DNA of 16,896 nucleotides from Puia dinghuensis (GTDB lineage: Bacteria; Bacteroidota; Bacteroidia; Chitinophagales; Chitinophagaceae). The stretch covers positions 1 to 16,896 of the forward strand of contig JAMFRX010000200.1 of assembly GCA_026224995.1 (NCBI GenBank), in the 5' to 3' direction. The notes below the pieces were generated by a model. That model worked only from the letters and a program-made list of their open reading frames with translations, made no database searches and had not been told where the DNA came from. A program made the translations under genes and the position numbers. Shown here piece after piece: positions 1-7,532 of the stretch (position 1 is its first letter; every line of letters begins with the position of its first letter).

Positions 1-119
1 ATAAACGTACCGACGGCCCCGCCCACCCACCCATCCACCATCCGGAAAGCGGGATCGAAGGGATCCCCGGCAGCGATGCCGCTCCCCTGGGTGAACCCTC
101 CGAAGACCTGCCATTTTAG
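1..119 (+). CDS. ssb: Single-stranded DNA-binding protein, C-terminal fragment
   Basis: The frame is open from the window edge to a TAG at 117-119, giving about 38 residues of the protein's end. The stretch is a Pro/Gly/His-rich linker closing with acidic residues and Asp-Leu-Pro-Phe. This matches the conserved acidic tip by which SSB recruits repair and replication partners (known of the family); the OB-fold lies outside the window. Identity is supported by position, because ssb directly upstream of gldE and gldD is a recurring order in Bacteroidota. Only the last residues are visible, so the call rests on the tip motif plus synteny. The gap to gldE is 40 bp. Confidence 0.8.
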   Translation, partial: KRTDGPAHPPIHHPESGIEGIPGSDAAPLGEPSEDLPF

Positions 120-159
120 CGGTTACCACCTTTAGTTTGATTAACGAAACCTCTTTATT

Positions 160-1464
160 TTGGAGCTTCCCTTGTTGCCCTTAATTATCAATCCACAGGC
201 CACTACCATCCTGGCTATTATTATCCTGTTCCTCCTTCTCCTCTCTTTTGTCCTCTCAGGGTCCGAAGTGGCTTTCTTTTCACTCACTTTCAAGGATATC
301 AATATCCTCAAGACCAAACAGGATACCTCCTGGCGCCGCATCGTCTCCCTGCTGGAAGATCCCAAGACCTTGCTTGCTTCCTTGCTGATAGCCAACAGCA
401 TCATCAATATCGCCATCATCATCCTCGCCAACTTTCTCATCGACGAGATGGTCCTCCTGAAACAAAGCTTCTGGCTCTTCGAATTCCTCATAAAAGTCAT
501 CTTGGTAGCCTTTGTCATGATCCTCTTCGGCGAGGTCATGCCTAAGATCTGGGCTACACAAAATAACCTCCAGTTCGCCTACTATACCTCCGGGATCATC
601 GAGCTGGTTCACCTGATGTTTCGTCGCGTCGGCGGCTGGGCCGTAAGCCGAAGCGAAGGACTCGAACGCATCTTCGGCAGCAAAAAACCGGGCCTGATCA
701 TCGAACAGCTTGGCTATCAAATAGACAAGTCCGTCCAGAACGAAACCTCCGAGGAAGAGCGCAATATCCTCAAGGGCATCGTCAAGTTCGGCAGCATCAC
801 CGTCCGCCAGGTCATGCGCGCCCGGCTGGACGTCTGCGGCGCCAGCTTCCACCTGTCCTTCGCAGCGCTCAAACAACGGATAGAAGAGCTACACTATTCC
901 CGCCTGCCCATCTACAAGAGCAGCCTGGACGAACTGGCCGGCATGATCCATAGCCGCGACCTCATCGCCTATCTCACCGAACCCGACGATTTCAGCTGGC
1001 ATAGCCTTCTTCGACCCATCTATTTCGTCCACGAACACAAGCTCATAGAAGACCTGCTACAGGAGTTTCAGCAGAAAAAGATCCATTTTGCCGTGGTCGT
1101 CGACGAATTCGGCGGCACCAGCGGCATAGTCACCCTGGAAGATATCCTGGAAGAGGTCATCGGCGATATCCGGGACGAATTCGACGACGAAGAAACCGTC
1201 AACAAACGCCAGGAGGACGGCAGCTACGTTTTCGAAGGCAGGACCATGCTTCACGACGTCTGCAAGACAATGAATCTCCCCGTCGATACCTTCGATAAGG
1301 TCAAAGGCGACAGCGATAGCCTCGCCGGCCTCATCCTGGAGCTCTCGGGCGATATCCCCAAGATCAACGACATCGTCCACACCGGGGACTTCGAATTCAC
1401 CGTGCTGGACGCCGACAGCAGCCGCATAAAAAAAGTAAAAGTCGTCATCCGGATGCAACCTTAA
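160..1464 (+). CDS. gldE: Gliding motility-associated protein GldE (CNNM/CBS/CorC family)
   Basis: This is a 434-residue inner-membrane protein of the DUF21/CNNM plus CBS-pair family, named GldE when it sits before gldD. Residues about 14-150 hold hydrophobic helices, the first carrying the Ser-Gly-Ser-Glu found in DUF21 proteins. Two CBS domains follow (about 210-335, the second with DEFGGTSGIVTLEDILEE), then a C-terminal CorC/HlyC domain (about 345-432). Relatives are ion-transport or regulatory proteins. In gliding Bacteroidota GldE is linked genetically to GldD and to type IX secretion, but its biochemical role is unclear. The only available start near the N-terminus is TTG at 160, since an in-frame stop lies at 142-144. 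No Shine-Dalgarno site is seen. It is probably co-transcribed with gldD, 10 bp downstream. Confidence 0.93.
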   Translation: MELPLLPLIINPQATTILAIIILFLLLLSFVLSGSEVAFFSLTFKDINILKTKQDTSWRRIVSLLEDPKTLLASLLIANSIINIAIIILANFLIDEMVLLKQSFWLFEFLIKVILVAFVMILFGEVMPKIWATQNNLQFAYYTSGIIELVHLMFRRVGGWAVSRSEGLERIFGSKKPGLIIEQLGYQIDKSVQNETSEEERNILKGIVKFGSITVRQVMRARLDVCGASFHLSFAALKQRIEELHYSRLPIYKSSLDELAGMIHSRDLIAYLTEPDDFSWHSLLRPIYFVHEHKLIEDLLQEFQQKKIHFAVVVDEFGGTSGIVTLEDILEEVIGDIRDEFDDEETVNKRQEDGSYVFEGRTMLHDVCKTMNLPVDTFDKVKGDSDSLAGLILELSGDIPKINDIVHTGDFEFTVLDADSSRIKKVKVVIRMQP

Positions 1465-1474
1465 ACCCCCATTC

Positions 1475-2068
1475 ATGTCTGTCAACGCGCTTTCCCGCTT
1501 CTCCATCCTGCTCCTCTTCCTCCTTTCCTGCAATAGCGTCTACACACCTAAAAGACGCGGCTATTTTAAGATCGATTTCCCCCCTCACCAATACCAGACC
1601 TTCGATCAGCCAGGCTTCCCCTATACTTTCGAGTATCCCGTTTACGCCAATGTCGTCAAGGACAGCACCTTTTTCGATTCCGTCCCGGAAAACCCCTATT
1701 GGATCAACATCGACTTCCCCCGCTTCGCCGCCCGCATCTACGTCAGCTACAAGGCAATAGGTCCCAACTCATTCGACAAGCTGCGGGACGACGCCTTCAA
1801 GATGACCTTCAAACATACCTACAAAGCCAGCTCCATCGACCAGCAAGTCATCCAGACCGCCAACGGCATCGGCGGCATCTTCTTCAACGTAGGCGGCAAC
1901 GCCGCCACCGCCAATCAATTCTTCCTCAGCGACACCACTCGCCATTTCCTTCGCGGCGCGCTCTATTTCGATACTACCCCAAACGAAGACTCCCTGGGCA
2001 TCGTCAACAAGTTCCTGGAGAAGGATATGGAACACCTGATCAACACCTTTCGGTGGAAGGACAAATAA
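1475..2068 (+). CDS. gldD: Gliding motility lipoprotein GldD
   Basis: This is a 197-residue lipoprotein with a lipoprotein signal peptide: a hydrophobic stretch at residues 8-17 and a lipobox Leu-Leu-Ser-Cys with Cys19 as the lipidation site. The mature protein begins with a Lys/Arg-rich GldD-typical segment (RRGYFKIDFP) and continues with the aromatic-rich FEYPVYANV and PYWINIDFP blocks. GldD is required for gliding and type IX secretion in Flavobacterium (established for the family), probably at the cell envelope, but its exact role is unknown. The start at ATG 1475 is set by the signal peptide. The gene follows gldE after 10 bp and is probably in the same transcript. The length is normal for the family. 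Confidence 0.94.
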   Translation: MSVNALSRFSILLLFLLSCNSVYTPKRRGYFKIDFPPHQYQTFDQPGFPYTFEYPVYANVVKDSTFFDSVPENPYWINIDFPRFAARIYVSYKAIGPNSFDKLRDDAFKMTFKHTYKASSIDQQVIQTANGIGGIFFNVGGNAATANQFFLSDTTRHFLRGALYFDTTPNEDSLGIVNKFLEKDMEHLINTFRWKDK

Positions 2069-2078
2069 CTTATATTTG
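2047..2078 (+). promoter_or_regulatory. Candidate Bacteroidota sigma-A promoter of the 2087-5363 run
   Basis: TATATTTG at 2071-2078 matches the Bacteroidota -7 consensus TAnnTTTG. A weak TTTC lies about 20 bp upstream, near 2048, as a possible -33 element. The box overlaps nothing but the last bases of gldD and the gap. Transcription would begin only a few bases before the ATG at 2087, giving a very short leader. This is a motif reading only. Confidence 0.45.
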
Positions 2079-2086
2079 TTGGCAGA

Positions 2087-2674
2087 ATGATAGCCATAGA
2101 CAACATCCTGGTTAGTGACGAAGTGATCCGCGAACAGTTCGTCTGCGACCTGCTCAAATGCAAAGGCGGCTGCTGCGAAGACGGCGACGCCGGCGCTCCC
2201 CTGGAAAAAAAAGAAATGGACCACGTCAACGAGGTCTACGAAATTGTAAAGCCCTACCTTACCCCCGCCGGCATCAAAGAGATCGAAAAGAACGGCCGCT
2301 ATCAGTACGACCGGGAATTCGGCTGGGTCACGCCTACTATCGAAGGGAAGATGTGCGCCTATGGCTTCCGGGACGCCAAAGGCGTCATCAAGTGCAGCTT
2401 CGAACAGGCTTACTATGACGGCAAGACCACCTGGAAAAAGCCCATCAGCTGCCATCTCTACCCTATCAAGACCGGGAAGAACAGGATGGGAGAGACGGTG
2501 AACTACGAGCCCCGCGAATCCATGTGCAGCCCCGCCTGCGTTCAGGGTAAGAAATTAAAAGTTCCGGTTTACATCTTTCTCAAAGAAGCCCTGATCCGCA
2601 AGTATGGCGAAGAATTCTACGGCGCGCTCACCCAGGTCGCGGAAACTTACTTCTCAGAAAAGAAAAACAAATGA
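2087..2674 (+). CDS. DUF3109 family Cys-rich protein
   Basis: This is a 195-residue soluble protein recognised as the DUF3109 family, which is widespread in Bacteroidota and has no established function. The sequence shows nine cysteines in a conserved-looking layout: Cys20, Cys25 and the pair Cys29-Cys30 near the N-terminus (CDLLKCKGGCC), single Cys90, Cys103 and Cys122 (the last in SCHLYPI), and Cys147/Cys151 (CSPAC). This spread suggests metal or iron-sulfur binding, as proposed for related zinc/iron-chelating Cys-cluster families; that is inference. No signal peptide or membrane segment is present, so it is cytoplasmic. Its stop TGA overlaps the start ATG of the iron-sulfur protein at 2671 (ATGA), implying translational coupling. 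Confidence 0.88.
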   Translation: MIAIDNILVSDEVIREQFVCDLLKCKGGCCEDGDAGAPLEKKEMDHVNEVYEIVKPYLTPAGIKEIEKNGRYQYDREFGWVTPTIEGKMCAYGFRDAKGVIKCSFEQAYYDGKTTWKKPISCHLYPIKTGKNRMGETVNYEPRESMCSPACVQGKKLKVPVYIFLKEALIRKYGEEFYGALTQVAETYFSEKKNK

Positions 2675-4047
2675 CAGATACCGCCGCCAATTTTATCGCG
2701 CGTAGCACCGTAAAGGCGGAGGACATGGACCACCGCAAAAAGATCAATTTCAATATCGGCCGCTACAACGCCGCCGTGCCCCACGGCAAACAACAATTCG
2801 CCGAGCTCAACCTCGCAAGGGAACGGGCAAAAAATATCAAATGGCGGGCGCTCGAAAACCTCGACAAGCAGCTGGAGGAATTCGAAGCCGTCTTCGTAAA
2901 ACGCGGCGCCAAGGTCATCTGGGCGGAAAACACCAAACAGGCGCTCGCCGAGATCCTCTCCATCTGCAAGGAAAAGAATTGCCGCACGGTCGTCAAAAGC
3001 AAGAGCATGGTCACCGAAGAGCTCAAGCTCAATCACTTCCTGGAAGAGAACGGAATAGAAAGCATCGAAACCGATCTCGGCGAATATATCCAGCAGCTGG
3101 ACGGCGAACCCCCTTACCATATCGTTACGCCGGCCATGCACAAGAGCAAGGAAGACGTAGCAAAGCTCTTCTACGAAAAGCTCAACACCCGCCCTAACCT
3201 GACTCCCGAGCAGCTTACCCTCGTGGCAAGGGAAAAGCTCCGTACCAAATATGTCCAGGCCGAGATCGGCATCACCGGCGCCAATTTTATCATCTCCGAT
3301 ATCGGCGGCATCGCCGTCACGGAGAACGAAGGCAACGCCCGCCTTAGCTCCGCCTTCCCCAAAACCCATATCGTGATCGCCGGACTGGAGAAGGTCATTC
3401 CTTCGATGACGGATCTCGGACTCTTCTGGCCCCTCCTCGCAACATACGGCACCGGCCAGCGCGTAACCGTTTACAATACCATCATCACCGGCCCCCGCCA
3501 GCCCGGCGAACCAGACGGCCCCGACGAAATGATCCTCATCCTGCTGGACAACGGCCGCACCAAGATCCTCGCCGACGCGAAACAACGCGAAAGCCTCTAT
3601 TGCATCCGCTGCGGCGCCTGCCTGAACACCTGCCCCATCTATAAGAATATCGGTGGTCACAGCTATGGGACGACCTACAGCGGGCCTATCGGCTCGGTGA
3701 TCACTCCCCACCTCAAAGACATGGGCGAATGGAAGCACCTGAGCTATGCTTCCTCCCTCTGCGGCAGCTGCACCGATGTCTGCTCGGTCAAGATCAACCT
3801 GCACGAGCTGCTGCTCGAGAACCGCCACGAAGCCGTGGAAGACGGCTACGCCACCTGGTCGGAAAAAGTCGCATGGAAAGTATGGCGAAAGGCAAGCCTC
3901 AATCGGAATCTCATGAATATGGGAAACGCCCGGCTCAAGAACTGGATGGTCAATAAAGCCTTTAAGGCCTGGACAGCCCATCGCGACGGGCTCGATTTCG
4001 CGCCTAAAACCTTCAACCAGCGCTGGAAGGCCGAACGGAGATCATAA
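2671..4047 (+). CDS. lutB: LutB/LldF-type iron-sulfur protein (L-lactate utilisation family)
   Basis: This is a 458-residue cytoplasmic protein of the LutB/YkgF family. An N-terminal LUD domain (about 60-300, with SKSMVTEE and the GITGANFIISDIGGIAVTENE block) precedes a ferredoxin-like region. The first cluster is Cys311, 314, 317 and 321 in CxxCxxCxxxCP, ligating one 4Fe-4S centre. The second is Cys364, 367 and 371 in CGSCTDVCS, where the usual Pro after the last Cys is Ser. In Bacillus the LutABC complex oxidises L-lactate to pyruvate (established). Here no lutA or lutC is adjacent, so the partner subunits must be elsewhere or the substrate may differ. The start is the ATG in the ATGA overlap with the DUF3109 gene. 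A tryptophan-rich basic C-terminal tail follows the clusters. Confidence 0.9.
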   Translation: MTDTAANFIARSTVKAEDMDHRKKINFNIGRYNAAVPHGKQQFAELNLARERAKNIKWRALENLDKQLEEFEAVFVKRGAKVIWAENTKQALAEILSICKEKNCRTVVKSKSMVTEELKLNHFLEENGIESIETDLGEYIQQLDGEPPYHIVTPAMHKSKEDVAKLFYEKLNTRPNLTPEQLTLVAREKLRTKYVQAEIGITGANFIISDIGGIAVTENEGNARLSSAFPKTHIVIAGLEKVIPSMTDLGLFWPLLATYGTGQRVTVYNTIITGPRQPGEPDGPDEMILILLDNGRTKILADAKQRESLYCIRCGACLNTCPIYKNIGGHSYGTTYSGPIGSVITPHLKDMGEWKHLSYASSLCGSCTDVCSVKINLHELLLENRHEAVEDGYATWSEKVAWKVWRKASLNRNLMNMGNARLKNWMVNKAFKAWTAHRDGLDFAPKTFNQRWKAERRS

Positions 4048-4052
4048 GTAGG

Positions 4053-5363
4053 ATGATCTTATATTGTTCCCATACGACGCCCCGGCTGCAATATATCGTT
4101 GACTTTTGCAGTAAAGAGCTCTTCGACGAGCCTATCCGCGTCACATCGGACAAAACGGAATTCGCCGCCGCCACCGGCCCACGCCTCAATTATTCCACCC
4201 TTTCCATAGAAGGCGCCTTCACCATCCAACCCGCTGCCCTCCTTTTTGACATCGGTATCGCCCCGCAATCCATCACCTGCTTTCAAGTTAACGGTCGCAA
4301 GGCCTTCTTCCCGTCAGAAGGCGACTTCCCCTTCGATGTATTTGCCGCCACCTTCTACCTTCTAAGCCGCTACGAAGAATACCTTCCCCACGAAAAAGAC
4401 AGCTATGGCCGCTTTGCGCACACAAATTCCCTGGCCTGGCGCGAAGGCTTCCTGGACATTCCCCTGGTGAATTACTGGCTGCTCGATCTTCGTAATGCAC
4501 TCACCCGCAAGTACCCCGAACTTAATTTTCGCTATCCCGTTTTCAAATACATCCCAACCTACGATATCGACGCTGCCTATGCCTTCCTCTACAAAGGCTG
4601 GTGGCGTAACCTCGGCGGAGCATTACGATCCCTGATCAAAGGGCAATGGCGAAACCTGAACCAACGCCTCGCCGTCCTGCAGGGGCACATGCAGGACCCC
4701 TTCGACCCCTACGAATGGCTGGACTCCCTCCATCTTTACTGCCGCCTCAAGCCCTATTACTTTTTTTTGGTAGCGGCCAGGAACAAAGGCGTCGATAAGA
4801 ACCTGCCTGCTTCCTCCCCGGGCTTCCAGGAGCTTATACAATACCATGCCGTCGGCTATCGCCTCGGCATCCATCCCTCCTGGGCCAGCGGCGATCACGA
4901 AGAGCTCCTCCGCGAAGAGCTGGAATGGCTGGAGGTCATCAGCGGCCAATCGATCACCCGAAGCCGCCAGCATTATATCCGGTTTACGCTTCCCACTACA
5001 TACCGCCTTTTGCTCAGACACCACATCCACCAGGATTTCTCCATGGGCTATGGCAGCATAAACGGCTTCCGGGCTTCAGTAGCCTCGTCCTATTGCTGGT
5101 ATGATCTGGAAAAAGAGGAAACAACGGCCCTGCGCATCTTTCCTTTTTGTTTCATGGATGCCAACTCCTACTACGAACAACGCTATACCGCAGCCCGCGC
5201 CTTCGAGGAGCTGATGCATTATTACCGCCACGTTAAAAAAGTCAATGGATTGATGATCACCATCTGGCACAATAGCTTCCTGGGCACCGACCCCGCTTTC
5301 GCAGGCTGGCGGGAAGTCTATGAGGTTTTCTTAAAAGAAGAAGTATTTTGGATTAGTGCTTGA
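4053..5363 (+). CDS. Polysaccharide deacetylase-like protein (DUF7033 plus NodB-like region)
   Basis: This 436-residue protein resembles Bacteroidota proteins with an N-terminal DUF7033-like region (to about residue 160) and a divergent NodB-type carbohydrate-esterase domain. Visible motif candidates are Thr169-Tyr-Asp171-Ile-Asp173 (metal-binding motif 1), His274-Pro-Ser-Trp (reduced motif 2, only one His), Arg340 in GFRAS (motif 3) and His406 in IWHN (motif 5). Such enzymes remove acetyl groups from N-acetylated glycans; the substrate here is unknown. No clear signal peptide is present, so the site of action is uncertain. It follows the iron-sulfur gene by 5 bp, suggesting one transcript, although the functional link is not obvious. 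Its last 11 bp overlap the end of purH on the other strand. Confidence 0.8.
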   Translation: MILYCSHTTPRLQYIVDFCSKELFDEPIRVTSDKTEFAAATGPRLNYSTLSIEGAFTIQPAALLFDIGIAPQSITCFQVNGRKAFFPSEGDFPFDVFAATFYLLSRYEEYLPHEKDSYGRFAHTNSLAWREGFLDIPLVNYWLLDLRNALTRKYPELNFRYPVFKYIPTYDIDAAYAFLYKGWWRNLGGALRSLIKGQWRNLNQRLAVLQGHMQDPFDPYEWLDSLHLYCRLKPYYFFLVAARNKGVDKNLPASSPGFQELIQYHAVGYRLGIHPSWASGDHEELLREELEWLEVISGQSITRSRQHYIRFTLPTTYRLLLRHHIHQDFSMGYGSINGFRASVASSYCWYDLEKEETTALRIFPFCFMDANSYYEQRYTAARAFEELMHYYRHVKKVNGLMITIWHNSFLGTDPAFAGWREVYEVFLKEEVFWISA

Positions 5364-6870
5364 AATGCCGCATCCCCGTAATAACCATCACTAATTTATT
5401 CTCCACGCAATATTCTATCGAATCCTTATCGCGAATAGACCCGCCAGGCTGTATAAAAGCCGTAATGCCAGCCGCATGCGCGATCTGTACGGAATCGTTA
5501 AAGGGGAAGAACGCATCGCTCGCCAGCACGGCGCCATGCAGGTCGAAGCTAAACTGCCCCGCCTTGGCAATGGCCTGCCGCACCGAATCTACACGGCTGG
5601 TCTGCCCGCATCCCTTGCCAACCAGCTGCAAGTCCTTCACCAAAGCGATCGCATTCGACTTCAGATGCTTGCAAACGATATTGGCAAAATTCAGGTCTTC
5701 TTTTTCCGCTGCAGTAGAAGGCCGGCCGCCAGCTTCCTTCCATTCGACAAAATTGCCTTGATCCGGCGATTGCTGCAGCACCCCATTCAGCAGGCTGCGA
5801 AACTGTTGCGCCGGCGCGACCCTTGCCTTCTGCACCAGCAGGATGCGGTTCTTCTTCGAACGCAGGATGCCCAGGGCGTCTTCATCAAAAGCCGGAGCGA
5901 TCAGCACCTCAAAGAATATTTCGCTGATGGCCTCGGCCGTAGCCTTGTCCACAGTCGTATTGCAGGCTAACACCCCGCCAAAAGCGCTCTCGGAGTCTCC
6001 GGCCAGCGCACTGTCCCAGGCCGCTTTCAACGAAGGCCGGATAGCGACGCCGCAAACATTCGTATGCTTGATGATCGCAAAGACGGCCGGGCTTGCGCCA
6101 AATTCCTGTATCAGCTCCACCGCCGCGTTGACATCCACCAGATTGTTATACGAAAGCTCTTTCCCGTTCACCTGCTCAAAGATATCTTCCAGCTTCCCGT
6201 AAAAGCGTGCGCTTTGATGCGGGTTTTCACCATACCGCATGGCCTTGGGCGCAGGCACTGACGCAAGGAAATAATCACCCTCCCGGGGACTGAAATATTG
6301 CGCTATCACCACATCATAGTGGGCACAGACCTCAAAAGCCTTGGCAGCCAGCATCCGCCGCTGCTCCAGCGTCGTCTCGCCCCTTTGCTCGTTCAGCAGG
6401 TTCTCCAGCCAGGCGTATTCCGCCTTCGACGCGATCACCGCCACGTCTGTATGATTCTTCGCCGCCGCCCTTATCATTGAAGGACCGCCAACGTCTATCT
6501 TTTCTATGATGGCCTTGTCATCCTTGGTGTTCGCCACCGTCTCTTCAAAAGGATAGAGATCCACGATCACCAGGTCTATCTCGGGGATATGAAACTTGGC
6601 CATCTCGGCTACGTCGCCCGGCAGATCCCTCCTGCCCAGGATGCCGCCGAAGACGGAAGGATGTAAAGTCTTAACCCTGCCACCCAAAATGCTGGGGTAG
6701 GACGTAAGGCTTTCCACCGGCACACATGGCAAGCCCAGCGTTTCAATGAACTGCTGCGTACCCCCCGTAGAGTAGATCGTTATGCCTAAAGAGTGTAGTT
6801 TTTTAACGATTGGCTCCAGCCCGTCCTTGTAAAAGACGGAGATCAGGGCAGATTGTATCTTCTTATTCAT
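5353..6870 (-). CDS. purH: Bifunctional AICAR formyltransferase / IMP cyclohydrolase
   Basis: This 505-residue enzyme catalyses the last two steps of de novo purine synthesis: formylation of AICAR with 10-formyl-tetrahydrofolate, then ring closure to IMP. The N-terminal MGS-like cyclohydrolase domain shows STGGT, KTLHPSVFGGILGRR and VDVGGPSMIRAAAKNH. The formyltransferase domain shows RYGENPHQ, YNNLVDVNAA, the catalytic Lys268-His269 in IIKHTNVCG, DSESAFGGV, ASDAFFPF and the C-terminal GMRHFKH. ATG at 6870 is preferred because all conserved sequence begins there. A TTG 45 bp upstream lies inside a terminator hairpin and is unlikely. The gene stands alone, convergent with the deacetylase gene. 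A possible -7 box sits at 6880-6887 and a strong terminator lies just upstream. Confidence 0.97.
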   Translation of the reverse strand: MNKKIQSALISVFYKDGLEPIVKKLHSLGITIYSTGGTQQFIETLGLPCVPVESLTSYPSILGGRVKTLHPSVFGGILGRRDLPGDVAEMAKFHIPEIDLVIVDLYPFEETVANTKDDKAIIEKIDVGGPSMIRAAAKNHTDVAVIASKAEYAWLENLLNEQRGETTLEQRRMLAAKAFEVCAHYDVVIAQYFSPREGDYFLASVPAPKAMRYGENPHQSARFYGKLEDIFEQVNGKELSYNNLVDVNAAVELIQEFGASPAVFAIIKHTNVCGVAIRPSLKAAWDSALAGDSESAFGGVLACNTTVDKATAEAISEIFFEVLIAPAFDEDALGILRSKKNRILLVQKARVAPAQQFRSLLNGVLQQSPDQGNFVEWKEAGGRPSTAAEKEDLNFANIVCKHLKSNAIALVKDLQLVGKGCGQTSRVDSVRQAIAKAGQFSFDLHGAVLASDAFFPFNDSVQIAHAAGITAFIQPGGSIRDKDSIEYCVENKLVMVITGMRHFKH

Positions 6871-6879
6871 AATGAGCGG

Positions 6880-6887
6880 CGAAAGTA
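6880..6887 (-). promoter_or_regulatory. Possible -7 promoter box of purH
   Basis: Read on the minus strand this is TACTTTCG, one mismatch from the Bacteroidota TAnnTTTG consensus, 9 bp before the purH ATG. A T-rich stretch, the U-tract of the upstream terminator, lies at about the -33 distance. If used, the purH transcript would be nearly leaderless. The call is weak and based on motif alone. Confidence 0.35.
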
Positions 6888-6900
6888 CGAAATGGACACG

Positions 6901-6923
6901 AAAAAACCGGCCCAAGGCCGGTT
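6901..6923 (-). terminator. Intrinsic terminator upstream of purH
   Basis: AACCGGCC (6905-6912) and GGCCGGTT (6916-6923) form a perfect 8-bp stem with a 3-nt loop. On the minus strand the stem runs straight into TTTTTT (6906-6901), the canonical form of a rho-independent terminator. It lies 30 bp upstream of the purH start in the same orientation. It therefore ends a minus-strand transcript that begins upstream in the non-coding stretch, or it works as a leader attenuator. A weaker plus-strand T-run follows at about 6929-6934. Confidence 0.75.
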
Positions 6924-6939
6924 CAGCGTTTTTTCGATT

Positions 6940-6974
6940 TCGGATTCACCCTGCCAGAGGCAGAGCGAATCCGA
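6940..6974. repeat. Interrupted hairpin upstream of the purH terminator
   Basis: TCGGATTC (6940-6947) pairs with GAATCCGA (6967-6974), and CTGCC (6951-6955) pairs with GGCAG (6959-6963). A symmetric 3/3 internal loop and a 3-nt apical loop separate them, giving 13 base pairs in all. It lies 16 bp from the terminator stem. Together they could form the 3' end of a small minus-strand RNA or a two-hairpin purH leader. No known RNA family was recognised. Confidence 0.6.
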
Positions 6975-7068
6975 CGATTTTTGAATGGTAACAGTAGGTA
7001 AGCCGCAAGAAAAATCTTCATGCGCATAAACAACAGGCGCAATCCGTTTATAATTTGTAGTAAAACAT

Positions 7069-7133
7069 CAGCATACATACCCAATACACGCTTTGAACAA
7101 AACAGGATAAGGTGTTAATGGTTATGTATGCTG
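7069..7133. repeat. Inverted repeat, 11-bp arms
   Basis: CAGCATACATA (7069-7079) and TATGTATGCTG (7123-7133) are perfect reverse complements separated by 43 bp. This is too long a loop for a simple terminator. It could be the closing stem of a structured RNA or a pair of sites for a DNA-binding protein. The function is unknown. Confidence 0.55.
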
Positions 7134-7242
7134 TTGCTGACTAAACAATTCGGGATCGTTATACACTACCTCTAAAGGATATCAAATAGTAAAAACGGGG
7201 CATTTATCAACCTCTCCATCTAAATGTCCTATAAATATCTTA

Positions 7243-7285
7243 AACGGGCTCAAATGCCCCCCGAAAAATGACCCGTTATTTTTTT
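7243..7285 (+). terminator. Plus-strand intrinsic terminator in the intergenic stretch
   Basis: AACGGG (7243-7248) plus TCA (7250-7252) pair with TGA (7269-7271) plus CCCGTT (7272-7277). This gives a 9-bp stem with one bulged C, followed by A and seven T (7279-7285). No plus-strand gene lies upstream of it in this stretch, so it would end a short plus-strand RNA or attenuate the 7533 gene. A second pairing, GGGGCATTT (7197-7205) with AAATGCCCC (7252-7260), uses part of the same sequence and would compete with it. Confidence 0.5.
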
Positions 7286-7532
7286 GCGTAAAACACGCAG
7301 GTTTTGCCTGCGGAGTTCACGTGCAAATACGGCGATATTCTACTGTTTTTTATATGCGCAAAAAGCGTTTTTTTTGCAATATTTGCCTCCTGATTGTTTG
7401 ATCCCCTTTATTTTACGGATAATATTAACTTGTAATTGGTTGATTTATATTTCCTTGTGCACGGCTGCGTAGGAGGTTCAGGAATACATTTACAACAGCA
7501 AATTATTCTTCAACATTCTAAAACAATCAGCT

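Larger units (their letters stand above)
6871..7532. other. Non-coding stretch between purH and the 158-aa protein gene
   Basis: These 662 bp are visibly more AT-rich than the flanking genes. I see no convincing gene: the open frames here start at TTG and are short and compositionally unlike the neighbours. The stretch holds the purH-side terminator and hairpin (6901-6974), a wide inverted repeat (7069-7133), two competing inverted repeats ending in a T-tract (7197-7285), a small stem CGCAGG/CCTGCG (7296-7312), and the 5' region of the 7533 gene. That 5' region includes a TATATTTC sequence at 7446-7453 and an AGGAGG at 7471-7476 that is too far (about 57 bp) from the ATG to serve as its ribosome site. 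Confidence 0.7.

Noticed and set aside
280..876. A 198-codon minus-strand frame inside gldE
   Set aside because: Its acidic composition without domains is the reverse-strand echo of gldE.
2647..3981. A 444-codon open frame antisense to the LutB-like gene
   Set aside because: It mirrors the codon pattern of the GC-rich iron-sulfur gene, has no recognisable domain, and the plus-strand gene carries clear family motifs.
5560..5585. Second sigma-54-like sequence TTGGCAATGGCCTGC inside purH
   Set aside because: The GG to GC spacing is 9 rather than 10 and it lies in coding sequence on the wrong strand for any gene.
6871..6915. Fifteen-residue N-terminal extension of purH from TTG 6915
   Set aside because: The extension starts in the loop of the terminator hairpin, and PurH family proteins begin at the ATG at 6870.
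7284..7472. Small plus-strand frame of 62 codons in the gene-free stretch
   Set aside because: It starts at TTG directly in a terminator T-tract, contains T-run-derived Phe/Leu stretches, and has no family resemblance.
6924..7532. A possible tRNA or known riboswitch in the structured gap
   Set aside because: I found no T-loop/acceptor-stem pattern and no guanine, ZTP, TPP or cobalamin core, only generic inverted repeats.
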